From the NCBI RefSeq assembly GCF_027257875.1, contig NZ_JAPVQY010000028.1, positions 1 to 64,000 of the forward strand: a stretch of 64,000 nt of DNA, read 5' to 3'. The position numbers were made by a program, and so were the translations under genes. A model generated the notes under the pieces. That model was not told where the DNA came from and made no database searches. It saw only the letters and a list, made by a program, of their open reading frames with translations. This stretch comes from Burkholderia sp. IMCC1007. Its GTDB lineage: Bacteria > Pseudomonadota > Gammaproteobacteria > Burkholderiales > Burkholderiaceae. Shown here piece by piece: positions 29,656 to 39,482 of the stretch (positions are counted from its first letter, which is position 1; each line of letters starts with the position of its first letter).

Positions 29656-30795
29656 TCACACCGCCCGAACTTCGATGATTTTTGCTGCCGCGCCCGTTCG
29701 CTCCGCCAGACGCGTACGATCCTTCACGGCGCCGGCCAGCTGGCCGCACGCGGCGTCGATGTCGTCGCCGCGCGTCTTGCGCACGGTCGTGACGACACCC
29801 GCGTCGATGAGAACCTGCGCAAAGCGCTTGATCTGCTCCGGCTTCGAGCGGATGAGGCCCGATTCCGGGAACGGGTTGAACGGGATCAGGTTGAACTTGC
29901 AGGGCACGTCACGCGTGACGGCCAGCAGTTCGCGCGCATGCGCTTCGGTGTCGTTGACGCCGTCGAGCATGCAGTATTCGAAAGTAATGAAGTCGCGCGG
30001 CGCGACTTTCAGATAGCGCTGACACGCGGCCATCAGCTCGCGCAGCGGATGCTTCTTGTTGAGCGGCACCAGTTCGTCGCGCAGCGCATCGTTCGGCGCG
30101 TGCAGCGACACGGCGAGCGCGACCGGCAATTCGGCGCCGAGGCGGTCCATCATCGGCACCACGCCGGACGTCGACAGCGTGACGCGGCGGCGCGACAGGC
30201 CGTACGCGTTGTCGTCGAGCATCAGCCGCATCGCGGGCACGACCGCGTTGTAGTTCAGCAGCGGCTCGCCCATGCCCATCATCACCACGTTGGTGACGAC
30301 CCGTTCGGCCTTGCCGTTCGGACCGGGCGCGCGACCGAGCGACGCACGCAGTGCAAATTCGGCCATCCGGAGCTGGCCGATGATTTCGGCTGTCGACAGG
30401 TTGCGGGAGAAGCCCTGCTTGCCCGTCGAGCAGAAGCGGCAGTTGACCGCACACCCGGCCTGCGACGACACGCACAGCGTGCCGCGCGTCTCTTCCGGGA
30501 TGAACACGGTTTCGACCGCATTGCCGTTTCCGACGTCGATCAGCCACTTGCGCGTGCCGTCGGTGGAAACGTGGTCGCTGACGATATCGGGCATCACGAT
30601 CGACGCGCGGCCCTTGAGCTTTTCTCTCAGGGACTTCGCGAGATCGGTCATGCCGTCGAAATCGCCGGCGTTGTACTGGTGGATCCAGCGCTGCAACTGC
30701 TTGGCGCGGAACGGCTTCTCGCCGAGACTGCCGCAGTACGCGACAAGACCCTCGGCATCGAAGTCGAGAAGATTGACGGAAGTTTCGCTCGTCAT
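29656..30795 (-). CDS. rlmN: Dual-specificity 23S rRNA/tRNA adenine-C2 methyltransferase RlmN
   Basis: Radical SAM enzyme that methylates A2503 of 23S rRNA and A37 of some tRNAs. Cluster cysteines Cys115-x3-Cys119-x2-Cys122 (CAVNCRFC). The conserved resolving cysteine near the C-terminus is in DIDAACGQL (about Cys350). GMGEPLLNY is the SAM-binding motif. 379 residues; downstream of ndk, a conserved pair. Confidence 0.97.
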   Translation of the reverse strand: MTSETSVNLLDFDAEGLVAYCGSLGEKPFRAKQLQRWIHQYNAGDFDGMTDLAKSLREKLKGRASIVMPDIVSDHVSTDGTRKWLIDVGNGNAVETVFIPEETRGTLCVSSQAGCAVNCRFCSTGKQGFSRNLSTAEIIGQLRMAEFALRASLGRAPGPNGKAERVVTNVVMMGMGEPLLNYNAVVPAMRLMLDDNAYGLSRRRVTLSTSGVVPMMDRLGAELPVALAVSLHAPNDALRDELVPLNKKHPLRELMAACQRYLKVAPRDFITFEYCMLDGVNDTEAHARELLAVTRDVPCKFNLIPFNPFPESGLIRSKPEQIKRFAQVLIDAGVVTTVRKTRGDDIDAACGQLAGAVKDRTRLAERTGAAAKIIEVRAV

Positions 30796-30850
30796 GATGT
30801 GCTGCCTTGCCGCGTGCGCTGAATCCAGCCTACTTGTTGCCAGCCGGAGC

Positions 30851-31276
30851 TTAGCGCGAGTAGACGTTCATTTCCGGGAAGAAGAATGCGATTTCGACCG
30901 CTGCCGTTTCCGCAGCGTCCGAGCCGTGCACGGCGTTCGCGTCGATGCTGTCGGCGAAGTCGGCGCGGATCGTGCCCTTTTCCGCCTTCTTCGGATCCGT
31001 CGCGCCCATCAGGTCGCGGTTCTTCAGGATCGCGCCTTCACCTTCCAGAACCTGGATCATCACCGGGCCCGAGATCATGAAATCGACGAGGTCCTTGAAG
31101 AACGGACGTGCTGCGTGCACTGCGTAGAACTTCTCGGCGTCTGCACGCGACAGGTGCGCCATGCGCGATGCGACGATCTTCAGGCCGGCGCCTTCGAAAC
31201 GGCTGTAGATCTGGCCGATCACGTTCTTTGCCACCGCATCCGGCTTGATGATCGACAGGGTGCGCTCGATTGCCAT
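30851..31276 (-). CDS. ndk: Nucleoside diphosphate kinase
   Basis: Balances nucleoside triphosphate pools by phosphate transfer through a phospho-histidine. 141 residues; active-site His117 in the motif NAVHGSD. First gene of the long leftward array; a TACAAT -10-like box lies 47-52 bp upstream (31323-31328 on the minus strand), without an obvious -35. Confidence 0.98.
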
Positions 31277-31526
31277 AAAAACTCCAAGAAATTAAGAAGT
31301 TACAGGTTCAAATGAATCCGCTATTGTAGCACGATCCCGTGTATCATTGCGATTGAACCCTTACACGAGTGAAAGGTTCCGAATCCATATGTTTTTGCGC
31401 TGCCCGGCCATTGAAACCAAGCGGCGCGGAACGTATCTTAGCCATAGCTGCTCCGGTTTGCTGCGCCGCACACCGCTCGCGCCGAGCCGGCCCCGGACGC
31501 CCACGCGTTCAATGTTAGGAGAAACC

Positions 31527-32225
31527 ATGAACGACTATCCGTACAATTTCGGCCGCGGCGGCTCCGTCAGCACCGCGGAGGTTCGTAACCGCGTGCTGCG
31601 GAACACGTACTGGCTGCTCGCGCTGTCGATGGTTCCGACGGTGCTGGGAGCATGGGTCGGCGTCGCGACGGGCTTCTCGCTGTTCGCGGCCACGAGCCCG
31701 ATGATGAGCCTGCTCGCGTTCTTCGCGATCGCGTTCGGCTTCATGTTCGCGATCGAGCGGACGAAAAACAGTGCAGCCGGTGTTTTCGTGCTGCTCGGCT
31801 TCACGTTCTTCATGGGCCTGATGCTGTCGCGGCTGCTGAGCTTCATCCTCGGCTTCTCGAACGGCCCGTCGCTGATCATGCTCGCGTTCGGCGGCACCGG
31901 CATCATCTTCGCCGCGATGGCGACGATCGCCACGGTCAGCAAGCGCGATTTCTCCGGCCTCGGCAAGTGGCTGTTCATGGGCGTGATCGTGATCCTGCTC
32001 GCGTCGGTCGCGAACATGTTCCTGCACCTGCCCGCGCTGATGCTCACGGTGTCGGTGCTCGCGATCGCGATCTTCTCGGCGTACATGCTGTTCGACGTGC
32101 AGCGCGTCGTGAACGGCGGCGAGACGAACTACATCTCGGCCACGCTCGCGATCTACCTCGACCTGTACAACGTGTTCACGAACCTGCTCGCACTGCTCGG
32201 CATCTTCGGCGGCAACCGCAACTGA
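31527..32225 (+). CDS. Bax inhibitor-1/YccA family membrane protein
   Basis: 232 residues with seven hydrophobic segments and a hydrophilic N-terminus; the family pattern around the last helices (YISATLAIYLDLYNVFTNLLALLG) is present. E. coli YccA is an FtsH substrate and protects SecY, and HflK/C encoded upstream in this window modulate FtsH; that link is knowledge of the family. ATG 31527 has a TTAGGAGA ribosome site; the longer upstream frame lacks one. Confidence 0.9.
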   Translation: MNDYPYNFGRGGSVSTAEVRNRVLRNTYWLLALSMVPTVLGAWVGVATGFSLFAATSPMMSLLAFFAIAFGFMFAIERTKNSAAGVFVLLGFTFFMGLMLSRLLSFILGFSNGPSLIMLAFGGTGIIFAAMATIATVSKRDFSGLGKWLFMGVIVILLASVANMFLHLPALMLTVSVLAIAIFSAYMLFDVQRVVNGGETNYISATLAIYLDLYNVFTNLLALLGIFGGNRN

Positions 32226-32243
32226 CGCTCGCTGCGCACCAGG

Positions 32244-32271
32244 AAAAACCGGCCCGCGGGCCGGTTTTTTT
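32244..32271. terminator. Bidirectional intrinsic terminator, BI-1 family gene / rlmD
   Basis: AAAAACCGGCCC and GGGCCGGTTTTTTT form a tight hairpin between the convergent genes ending at 32225 and 32292. Confidence 0.9.
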
Positions 32272-32291
32272 ACGTCCGCCGTCCACGCCGC

Positions 32292-33689
32292 TCAGTCGCG
32301 CTCGAACAGCGCGATCGATTCGACGTGCGACGTATTCGGGAACATGTTCACGACCCCGGCACCCTTCAGCCGGTAGCCGGCCTCGTGCACGAGCAAACCC
32401 GCGTCGCGCGCAAGCGTCGACGGATTGCACGACACGTAGACGATGCGCTTGGGCAGCGGGCCTGCGCCGCTCTGCGCGATTTCGGCCAGCGCCTTCGACA
32501 CGGCAAGCGCACCTTCGCGCGGCGGATCGATCAGGAACTTGTCGAATGCGCCGAGCGCGCGGATGTCGTCGCCCGTCACTTCGAACAGGTTCCGGCACGC
32601 GAACGTCGTATGCCCGTCCACGCCGTTCTCGCGCGCATTCGCGAGCGCGCGCGTGGTCAGCGTTTCGCTGCCTTCGATGCCCATCACCTCGCGCGACAGG
32701 CGCGCGAGCGGCAGCGTGAAGTTGCCGATCCCGCAGAACAGGTCGAGCACGCGATCGTCGCGCGACGGCGCGAGCAGGCGCAGCGCACGCCCCACCAGCA
32801 CACGGTTGATCTGATGATTGACCTGCGTGAAGTCGGTCGGCTTGAACGGCATGCGAATGCCGAACTCCGGCAGCGTGTAGTCGAGCGATACGTCGAGCGG
32901 ATAGAACGGCGTCACCGTATCCGGGCCCTTCGGCTGCAGCCAGAACTGCACCTTGTGCTCGTCCGCGAACGCGCGCAGCAGCGCTTCGTCGTCCGCATTG
33001 ATCGGCTCCAGCACGCGCAGCACGAGCGCCGTGACTTCCGAGCCGACCGCAAGCTCGATCTGCGGCATCCGGTCGCGGATCGACAGCCCTTCGACGAGCC
33101 GGCGCAGCGGCACGAGCATCGCCGACACGTGCGGCGGCAACACCTCGCAGCTCGTCATGTCGGCCACGTAGCTGCTCTTCTTCTCATGGAAGCCGACCAG
33201 CACGCCGCCCTTCTTCGCGACGTTGCGCACGGTCAGGCGCGCACGGTAGCGATAGCCCCACGACGGGCCGTGGATCGGCGCGAACATCGTCTCGGCGCGC
33301 AGCTTCGACAGGTGCCACAGGTTGTCCTCGAGCACGCGCTGCTTGATCGCGACCTGCGCGCGCATGTCGAGATGCTGCATCGAGCAGCCGCCGCAGGTGC
33401 CGAAGAACGTGCATTTCGGCTGCGTGCGCAGCACGCTCGGGCGCAGAATGTCGACAACGGTCGCCTGCTCGTAGCTCGGCTTGCGGCGGTAGCTCGAATA
33501 AGTCACGCGCTCGCCGGGCAGCGCGCCTTCGACGAAGATGACCTTGCCCGGCGTGCCGTCCTCGGTCGCCGTGCGGCCGACACCGCGCGCTTCCATGTCG
33601 AGCGATTCGATCTCGAGAACCGGGGCGGGCCCGGGCGCGACGGGCGCATTTTTCGATTTGCGCGCAGAAGTGGGGACGGCTTCGGACAC
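32292..33689 (-). CDS. rlmD: 23S rRNA (uracil-1939-C5)-methyltransferase RlmD (RumA)
   Basis: Fe-S-containing SAM methyltransferase. N-terminal TRAM domain, cluster cysteines in [12 protein letters not shown] plus the Cys of SCEVLPP, SAM motif [14 protein letters not shown], and the catalytic nucleophile in [12 protein letters not shown]. The start is GTG 33689 with AGGAAA seven bases upstream, giving 465 residues; the frame is open a further 72 codons but that region is low-quality and lacks a ribosome site. Confidence 0.94.
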   Translation of the reverse strand: MSEAVPTSARKSKNAPVAPGPAPVLEIESLDMEARGVGRTATEDGTPGKVIFVEGALPGERVTYSSYRRKPSYEQATVVDILRPSVLRTQPKCTFFGTCGGCSMQHLDMRAQVAIKQRVLEDNLWHLSKLRAETMFAPIHGPSWGYRYRARLTVRNVAKKGGVLVGFHEKKSSYVADMTSCEVLPPHVSAMLVPLRRLVEGLSIRDRMPQIELAVGSEVTALVLRVLEPINADDEALLRAFADEHKVQFWLQPKGPDTVTPFYPLDVSLDYTLPEFGIRMPFKPTDFTQVNHQINRVLVGRALRLLAPSRDDRVLDLFCGIGNFTLPLARLSREVMGIEGSETLTTRALANARENGVDGHTTFACRNLFEVTGDDIRALGAFDKFLIDPPREGALAVSKALAEIAQSGAGPLPKRIVYVSCNPSTLARDAGLLVHEAGYRLKGAGVVNMFPNTSHVESIALFERD

Positions 33690-33925
33690 CAGCTTTTCCT
33701 GACAAAACGTTGAAGAAGGCGAGATTGTAGACGACGACAGCCCGCCTCGCCCGCTTTCGTCGCGCAAGCGCCGCTGCCGATGCGCATGGCGCGCCACGCG
33801 GCGCGAGAATGGTTCGCAGACAGGCGCTCGGCCACCGCGCCACCGGCATGGACGCACCGCACCGCGCACGGCCGACCGGGCGGCACGGGTTCTGCTCGCA
33901 GGCAAGAATCTCAGGAGACTAGACC

Positions 33926-34780
33926 ATGCGACTGATCGACTGGAACATTCAATGGGGTCGGGATGCGGACGGCGTCGTCGACCTCGCGCGCACGATCGCC
34001 GCCGCCCGCCTGCTCGGCGACTTCGACGTGCTGTGCATGCAGGAAGTCACGCGCGGTTTCGGCGCGCTGCCCGGCCAGCCGGGCCCCGACCAGTTCGCCG
34101 AACTGGCCGCCTTGCTGCCCGGCTATGCGATCGTCGATGCGATCGGGGCCGACCTGCCGGCGCTCGATCCGGGCGCACCGCGCCGGCAATTCGGCAACGC
34201 GATCGCGACCCGGCTGCCGGTCGCGCGCGTGCTGCGCCAGCTGCTGCCGTGGCCGGCGGACGCCGCTGCACCGTCGATGCCGCGCGTCGCGGTCGAGGTG
34301 GAGCTGGCCACGTCGAAGGGCCCGGTGCGCATCGTCGCGACACACCTCGAGTTCTATTCAGCGCGCCAGCGACTCGCGCAAGTCGATGCGCTGCGCGCCC
34401 GGCACCGCGAGGCCTGCGCGCACGCCGACCATCCCGCTCCGGCCGAGAATGCGACCGGGCCGTTCACCCCGACCACCCAGCCGCGCGATGCGATCATCTG
34501 CGGCGACTTCAACAGTGCGTTCGGCAGTGATGCGTACCGGCGCCTGCTGGAGCCGATCGCCGATGCGCCGACGTTCGTCGATGCATGGGTCGCCCGGCAC
34601 CCGGGCCGCACGCCGCCGCCGACCGCCGGCGTCTACGACACCGCGCAATGGTCGGACGGCCCGCTCGCATGCGATTTCGTGTTCGTGACCGATACGCTGC
34701 TGCCGCGCGTCACGCACTGCGAGATCGACGGCGACGTGCGCGCGTCGGATCACCAGCCCGTCATACTCGAACTCGATTGA
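33926..34780 (+). CDS. Endonuclease/exonuclease/phosphatase family protein
   Basis: 284 residues with the metal-dependent phosphoesterase motifs in order: N-x-x-W (IDWNIQWG), [11 protein letters not shown] and SDHQPV. Such proteins hydrolyse nucleic acids, phosphoinositides or sphingomyelin; the substrate here cannot be inferred. No signal peptide, so probably cytosolic. Convergent with the PolB-type exonuclease, with no clear terminator between. Confidence 0.85.
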   Translation: MRLIDWNIQWGRDADGVVDLARTIAAARLLGDFDVLCMQEVTRGFGALPGQPGPDQFAELAALLPGYAIVDAIGADLPALDPGAPRRQFGNAIATRLPVARVLRQLLPWPADAAAPSMPRVAVEVELATSKGPVRIVATHLEFYSARQRLAQVDALRARHREACAHADHPAPAENATGPFTPTTQPRDAIICGDFNSAFGSDAYRRLLEPIADAPTFVDAWVARHPGRTPPPTAGVYDTAQWSDGPLACDFVFVTDTLLPRVTHCEIDGDVRASDHQPVILELD

Positions 34781-34807
34781 GTGCGGCCGCAACGCGGGCG
34801 GCCAAGC

Positions 34808-35584
34808 TCACGCGTCGAAACCGGCCAGGTATTCGGCCCAGTGCGACGCGGGCTCCTGCGCGAGCGAATTCTTCACGAGCAGGATCTCGTCCGCGTACTC
34901 GCTCGCGGTCAGGCCGCCGCGCATCAGCTGGAAGCGGCAATACAGCAGATACGTATTGACGACGTCGGTCTCGCAGTAGTTGCGGATCTCTTCGATCCGT
35001 CCGTCCTGGAACGCCGTCCACACCTGGCTGCCGTCCATCCCGAGCTTGCCCGGGAAGCCGCACAGTTTCGCGAGCGCATCGAGCGGCGCATTGGCGCGCG
35101 CCTGATACATCGCGAGCACGTCCATCAGATCGGTATGGCGCGAGTGATAGCGCGAGATGTAGTTGTTCCACTTGAATTCGCGGTCGTCCTCGCCGAGATC
35201 CCAGTAGCGGGTCGCGGGAATCCCGTGCACGAGCGCACGGTAATGGAGCACCGGCAGATCGAAGCCGCCGCCGTTCCACGACACGAGTTGCGGCGTGTAT
35301 TTCTCGATCACGCGGTAGAACGACTGGACCAGCGCCGCCTCGTTGTCCTGAGGCGTGCCGAGCGAGCGCACGCGAAAGCCGTTGTTGTCGCGGAACACGC
35401 AGGAGATCGCCGCGATCCGCTGCAGGTAGTGCGGCAGGAAATCGCTGCCGGTCTTCTCGCGGCGTGCGGCGAATGCATGTTCGGCCACCGCGGCATCGTC
35501 GAGCGTCGCGGGCAGGCTTTCCAGACGGCGAATGCCGTCGACATCGGGAATGGTCTCGATGTCAAAAACGAGAATCGGAGTCAT
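34808..35584 (-). CDS. Predicted 3'-5' exonuclease related to the PolB exonuclease domain
   Basis: 258 residues with DEDDy exonuclease motifs: FDIETIPD (DxE), the middle motif NGGGFDLPVL and a C-terminal Y-C-E-T-D motif. No polymerase domain, so a stand-alone nuclease. It starts three bases after the rpoS stop codon, so it is translated from the rpoS transcript; that suggests stationary-phase expression. Role in repair is an inference. Confidence 0.88.
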   Translation of the reverse strand: MTPILVFDIETIPDVDGIRRLESLPATLDDAAVAEHAFAARREKTGSDFLPHYLQRIAAISCVFRDNNGFRVRSLGTPQDNEAALVQSFYRVIEKYTPQLVSWNGGGFDLPVLHYRALVHGIPATRYWDLGEDDREFKWNNYISRYHSRHTDLMDVLAMYQARANAPLDALAKLCGFPGKLGMDGSQVWTAFQDGRIEEIRNYCETDVVNTYLLYCRFQLMRGGLTASEYADEILLVKNSLAQEPASHWAEYLAGFDA

Positions 35585-35587
35585 CAG

Positions 35588-36673
35588 TTACAGAACGGCG
35601 TCCTTGCGCACGCCATTGGAGGCGAAGAACCGCTTGAGGCGCACCAGCGCTTCCTGCTGGATCTGCCGCACGCGCTCGCGCGTGAGCCCCATCTCGTCGG
35701 CCAGCTCCTCGAGCGTGGCCGGCTCGATGTGATTCAGGCCGAAGCGGCGCTCGATCACGTGCCGATGCTTGTCGGACAGCCGCGACAGCCACGCGCGCGT
35801 GAGCGTCTCGAGCTCGCGGTGCTGCACTTCGGCGTCGGGCGACTGGCTCTGATCGTCGGGCAGCAGGTCGAGCAGGCTGCTCGCGGGATCGAGATCGAGC
35901 GGCGCATCGAGCGATGCGGTGTGCTCGTTGAGCGCGAGGATGTCGGTGACTTCCTCGGCGGTCTTGCCGGTGAGGTAGGCGATGTCGTCGATGCTGGCTT
36001 CGCGGCGTTCGGCCGCCTCGCCCGTCGACATCGAATTCTTTTCGAGGTGGCGCTTCGCGCGCAGCACCTGGTTCAGTTCGCGGATCACGTGCACGGGCAG
36101 CCTCACGGTCCGCGCCTGGTTCATGATCGCCCGCTCGATGCTCTGCCGGATCCACCACGTCGCATAGGTGGAGAAGCGAAAGCCGCGCGTCGGGTCGAAT
36201 TTCTCGATCGCATGCATCAAGCCGAGGTTGCCTTCCTCGATCAGGTCGAGCAGCGGCACGCCACGGTTCAGATAGCCCTTCGCGATGCTGACGACGAGCC
36301 GCAGGTTGCGCTCGATCATCACCTGCCGCGCCTCGAATTCGCCGGCCTTCGCGAGACGCGAATAGCGCTGCTCCTCCTCGACGGTCAGGAGCGGCTTCAC
36401 GCTGATGCGGTTCAGGTAATGCTGGATCGTGTCGGCCGTGAGCTCGGCCTGGAGCAATGCGCGGAAATCGTCGACGTCGGGCGCCGCCTCCGCGCGCTCC
36501 TCGCGCTCGTCGCCACCGTCCGCATCGGCGTCGCGCGCCTCGACGTCACGTTCGTTTTCCGCGACGTCGTCTTCGTCGTCCGTCGAAGCGCCAGCTCGGC
36601 CCACCGATGCTTGCGTGGCACGACTGATCTTCTCAGACTCGGCTTGCGGCTCGTGGCGCTTCGATTTCGGCAT
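35588..36673 (-). CDS. rpoS: RNA polymerase sigma factor RpoS
   Basis: Stationary-phase and general stress sigma factor. 361 residues: regions 2 (IEEGNLGLMHAIEKFDPTRGFRFSTYATWWIRQSIERAI), 3 and 4 (HTH in EELADEMGLTRERVRQIQ) complete and uninterrupted. It carries an acidic N-terminal extension of about 60 residues relative to the E. coli protein. Follows nlpD by 11 bp; in enterobacteria the main rpoS promoter is inside nlpD, and the layout here allows the same. Confidence 0.96.
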   Translation of the reverse strand: MPKSKRHEPQAESEKISRATQASVGRAGASTDDEDDVAENERDVEARDADADGGDEREERAEAAPDVDDFRALLQAELTADTIQHYLNRISVKPLLTVEEEQRYSRLAKAGEFEARQVMIERNLRLVVSIAKGYLNRGVPLLDLIEEGNLGLMHAIEKFDPTRGFRFSTYATWWIRQSIERAIMNQARTVRLPVHVIRELNQVLRAKRHLEKNSMSTGEAAERREASIDDIAYLTGKTAEEVTDILALNEHTASLDAPLDLDPASSLLDLLPDDQSQSPDAEVQHRELETLTRAWLSRLSDKHRHVIERRFGLNHIEPATLEELADEMGLTRERVRQIQQEALVRLKRFFASNGVRKDAVL

Positions 36674-36684
36674 GGTCGTCTCGG

Positions 36685-37566
36685 TTATTGAGGCGGCAAA
36701 TACTTCAGCGGATCGACAGGCTTACCCTGCCGGCGAACCTCGAAATGCAGCATCACGCGGTCGGCATCGCTGTTACCCATCTCGGCGATCTTCTGCCCCT
36801 TCGTCACCGCGTCCCCCTCTTTTACCATCAAAGCGCGATTATGTGCATACGCCGTGAGGTAAGTTGCATCGTGTTTGATGATAATGAGGTTGCCGTAGCC
36901 ACGCAGGCCGTTGCCGGAATAGACGACGCGGCCGTCGGCCGCTGCCTTCACGGACTCGCCGGCCGTGCCGCCGATATTGATGCCCTTGTTCTTCGCGTCG
37001 TCGAAACCGTTCAACACCGGGCCGCGCGCGGGCCACGAGAACGTGACGGGGCCGCTCGGCGCGGCGGCCGTGTCGCTCGATGCGGCGGCAGGCGGCGGCG
37101 TGATCGCAGACGACGTGCCGGCGGCCGGCGTCGCGGGCCCGCTGCTCAGCGGCGCGGTCGCCACGGCTGCGCCGCCGATCGGCGGGGCAACCGGCGCACC
37201 CGCGACCGCCGCGCCACCCGGCGGCGCGACGCGCAGCAACTGGTCGACTTCGATCTGGTTCGGGTTCGCGAGATTGTTCCACGCGGCGATGTCGCGATAG
37301 TTCTGCCCGTTCTCGAGTGCGATCCGGTACAGCGTGTCGCCCGGCTTCACACGGTAGAAACCCGGCGGCGGCGGGCCGAGCGGCACCGCCGGCTGTGCGG
37401 CAGCGGTGGTGCCGAGCGTACCGGAGCGGTCGACGACAGGCGCGTTGTCGAGCCGCGTCGCACAGGCGGCCAGAAGCGTGGAGAACGCAGCAACACAGAT
37501 CGCGCGCTGCGCGAACGTGAGCGGTTCCCTGGATCGGTTGTTTTGCATCGCGCGCAACATACTCAT
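36685..37566 (-). CDS. nlpD: Murein hydrolase activator lipoprotein NlpD
   Basis: Outer-membrane lipoprotein that activates amidase AmiC at the septum. Signal peptide ending in lipobox LLAAC; a LysM domain (about 70-115, FYRVKPGDTLYRIA); a Pro/Ala-rich linker; and a C-terminal LytM (peptidase M23) domain. The first metal ligand region reads NKGINIGG instead of HxGxD, so the domain is degenerate and should activate rather than cut. The start is ATG 37566 or the TTG at 37575 that overlaps the pcm stop; I use the ATG (293 residues). Confidence 0.92.
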   Translation of the reverse strand: MSMLRAMQNNRSREPLTFAQRAICVAAFSTLLAACATRLDNAPVVDRSGTLGTTAAAQPAVPLGPPPPGFYRVKPGDTLYRIALENGQNYRDIAAWNNLANPNQIEVDQLLRVAPPGGAAVAGAPVAPPIGGAAVATAPLSSGPATPAAGTSSAITPPPAAASSDTAAAPSGPVTFSWPARGPVLNGFDDAKNKGINIGGTAGESVKAAADGRVVYSGNGLRGYGNLIIIKHDATYLTAYAHNRALMVKEGDAVTKGQKIAEMGNSDADRVMLHFEVRRQGKPVDPLKYLPPQ

Positions 37567-37571
37567 CGGTT

Positions 37572-38504
37572 TCAAATCACTCCGGATTTTAAAGGGACAA
37601 AGAAAACGCGATCAAGCCGGGACTCCCGCCATTGCGCGTGCGCGACGCGCTCGATCAGCGTGAGCACCTGGGGCTGCCCGCTTTGCGCGCCCACCGGCGC
37701 GACGAGCCGCCCGCCGATCGCGAGCTGCTCGAGCAGCGCCTGCGGCACGTCGAGCCCCGCCGCCGCGATCACGATCGCGTCGAACGGGGCCGCGGACGGC
37801 AGGCCGACACGCCCGTCGCCGTAATGCAGACGGATGTTCGGCACGCGCAGCGGCCGCAGGTTCAGCTTCGCGCGCTCGTACAGCGGCTTGATGCGTTCAA
37901 TCGAATACACGTCGCGCGCCACATGGCTCAGCACGGCGGCCTGATAGCCGCAACCCGTGCCGATCTCGAGGACGCGCTCGAGCGTGCGGCCGGCCATTGC
38001 GAGCTCGATCATGCGCGCAACGACCGACGGCTTGGAAATCGTCTGCTGGTGGCCGATCGGCAACGCGGAATCCTCGTAGGCCTGCGTCGCGAGCCCGGGA
38101 TCCACGAACATGTGACGCGGCACCGCGGCCATCGCATCCAGCACGCGCGCGTCGGTCACGCCGTTCGCGCGCAGGCGTTCGACCATGCGCTCGCGTACAC
38201 GTTCCGACGTCAATGCAAACGCGCCAGCCGGCGCGATGCTCGGCGCGGCCGGCTTCGGCATCGCGGGCTTCAGCACGGTCGGCTTCGGCGCACTCGCCGG
38301 CTTCGCCGTCGCCGCGCCGGGCAGCGTCGCGCGGGCCCCATTCCCATTCACCACGACCGGCTTCGGCACGGCGGCGGGCTTGTCGACGGGCTTCGGCAGC
38401 GCGACCGCCGCATGGCGTTCGCCGACCCGGCCGTCCGATTTGCGTGGCGCTCGCTTGAGATCTTCGAGCGCGAGCGGGAACCGCTTCGCGCGCTCGCCGC
38501 TCAT
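37572..38504 (-). CDS. pcm: Protein-L-isoaspartate O-methyltransferase
   Basis: Repairs isoaspartyl damage in ageing proteins. The catalytic methyltransferase domain (about residues 98-310) shows the SAM motif [10 protein letters not shown] and the substrate region [13 protein letters not shown]. An N-terminal extension of about 95 residues rich in Pro, Ala, Val and Lys is absent from the E. coli enzyme. The ATG overlaps the surE stop by four bases (ATGA), so the two are translationally coupled. Confidence 0.96.
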   Translation of the reverse strand: MSGERAKRFPLALEDLKRAPRKSDGRVGERHAAVALPKPVDKPAAVPKPVVVNGNGARATLPGAATAKPASAPKPTVLKPAMPKPAAPSIAPAGAFALTSERVRERMVERLRANGVTDARVLDAMAAVPRHMFVDPGLATQAYEDSALPIGHQQTISKPSVVARMIELAMAGRTLERVLEIGTGCGYQAAVLSHVARDVYSIERIKPLYERAKLNLRPLRVPNIRLHYGDGRVGLPSAAPFDAIVIAAAGLDVPQALLEQLAIGGRLVAPVGAQSGQPQVLTLIERVAHAQWRESRLDRVFFVPLKSGVI

Positions 38505-39262
38505 GAAGCCCGCCCGCCTGCGCGCGCCCATTCGCGCGTTGCAGGCAGCATTTGCGTATGCGTGAGATCGAGCTGCAGCGGCGTGATCGAAACGAAACCG
38601 TTTGCCACGGCGTGGAAATCGGTGCCCTCGCTCGCGTCCAGCGCCGCGCCCGCGGCCCCGATCCAGTAGATCGGCTCGCCACGCGGGTCGGTCTGGCGAA
38701 TCACCGGCTGCGACGGATGACGCTTGCCGAGGCGCGTGACCTTCCAGCCTTTCAGTTCGTCGTACGGCAGGTTCGGAATGTTGACGTTCAGCAGCGGCTG
38801 CCCCGACAGCGGATGCGCGAGATAGTGCTCGACGATTTCCGCGGCGACGCGCGCGGCGTCCGCCAGATGGGCCCAGCCCTTGTCGACCAGCGAGAACGCG
38901 ATGGCCGGCACGCCGAACATGATGCCTTCGGTGGCGGCTGCAACTGTCCCTGAATAGAGCGTGTCTTCGCCCATGTTCTGGCCGTTGTTGATGCCCGAAA
39001 CGACGAGGTCCGGCTTCGCGTCGGCCAAGCCCGTCAACGCGACGTGCACCGAATCGGTCGGCGTGCCGTTCACGTAGAAGAAACCCGTATTCGCCGCGCA
39101 CTGCACCGACAGCGGGCGCGACAGCGTGAGGGAATTCGATGCGCCGCTGCAGTTCTGCTCGGGCGCGATCACCGTGAGCTCGGCGAGCGGCTGCAGCGCT
39201 TCGCTGAGCGCGGCGAGACCGGGGGCGAGATAGCCGTCGTCGTTGCTGAGTAGGATTCGCAT
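38501..39262 (-). CDS. surE: 5'/3'-nucleotidase SurE
   Basis: Stationary-phase survival phosphatase acting on nucleoside monophosphates. 253 residues from ATG 39262; the N-terminal [15 protein letters not shown] with the DD metal pair and VSGINNGQN are diagnostic. The frame continues upstream by 32 codons without conservation. First gene of surE-pcm-nlpD-rpoS. Confidence 0.97.
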   Translation of the reverse strand: MRILLSNDDGYLAPGLAALSEALQPLAELTVIAPEQNCSGASNSLTLSRPLSVQCAANTGFFYVNGTPTDSVHVALTGLADAKPDLVVSGINNGQNMGEDTLYSGTVAAATEGIMFGVPAIAFSLVDKGWAHLADAARVAAEIVEHYLAHPLSGQPLLNVNIPNLPYDELKGWKVTRLGKRHPSQPVIRQTDPRGEPIYWIGAAGAALDASEGTDFHAVANGFVSITPLQLDLTHTQMLPATREWARAGGRAS

Positions 39263-39482
39263 CCGGCGATTGTAACCGAGGAAAGATGGCGCGAGAGCGA
39301 CAGTCCGGCCGCGGCGGACAAGCCGGCATGCATGGGCAGACACGGCGCGCCGCCGCATCGCGCGGCGGCGTTCTGCTCGCTCAGGAAAACGCCGTGTCGC
39401 GCCGGGTTTTCACGCCGAAGGGCGCCCCCGTCCAGGGGCGTTCAGTGGGCAGGCCCGACGCCAAACGCGCGGCGCGCGGCGT

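Noticed and set aside
39365-39445. Inverted repeats after the CoA-transferase gene (GGCGTT/AACGCC; GCCCC/GGGGC) considered as a terminator
   Set aside because: Long loops and no T tract; too weak to call.
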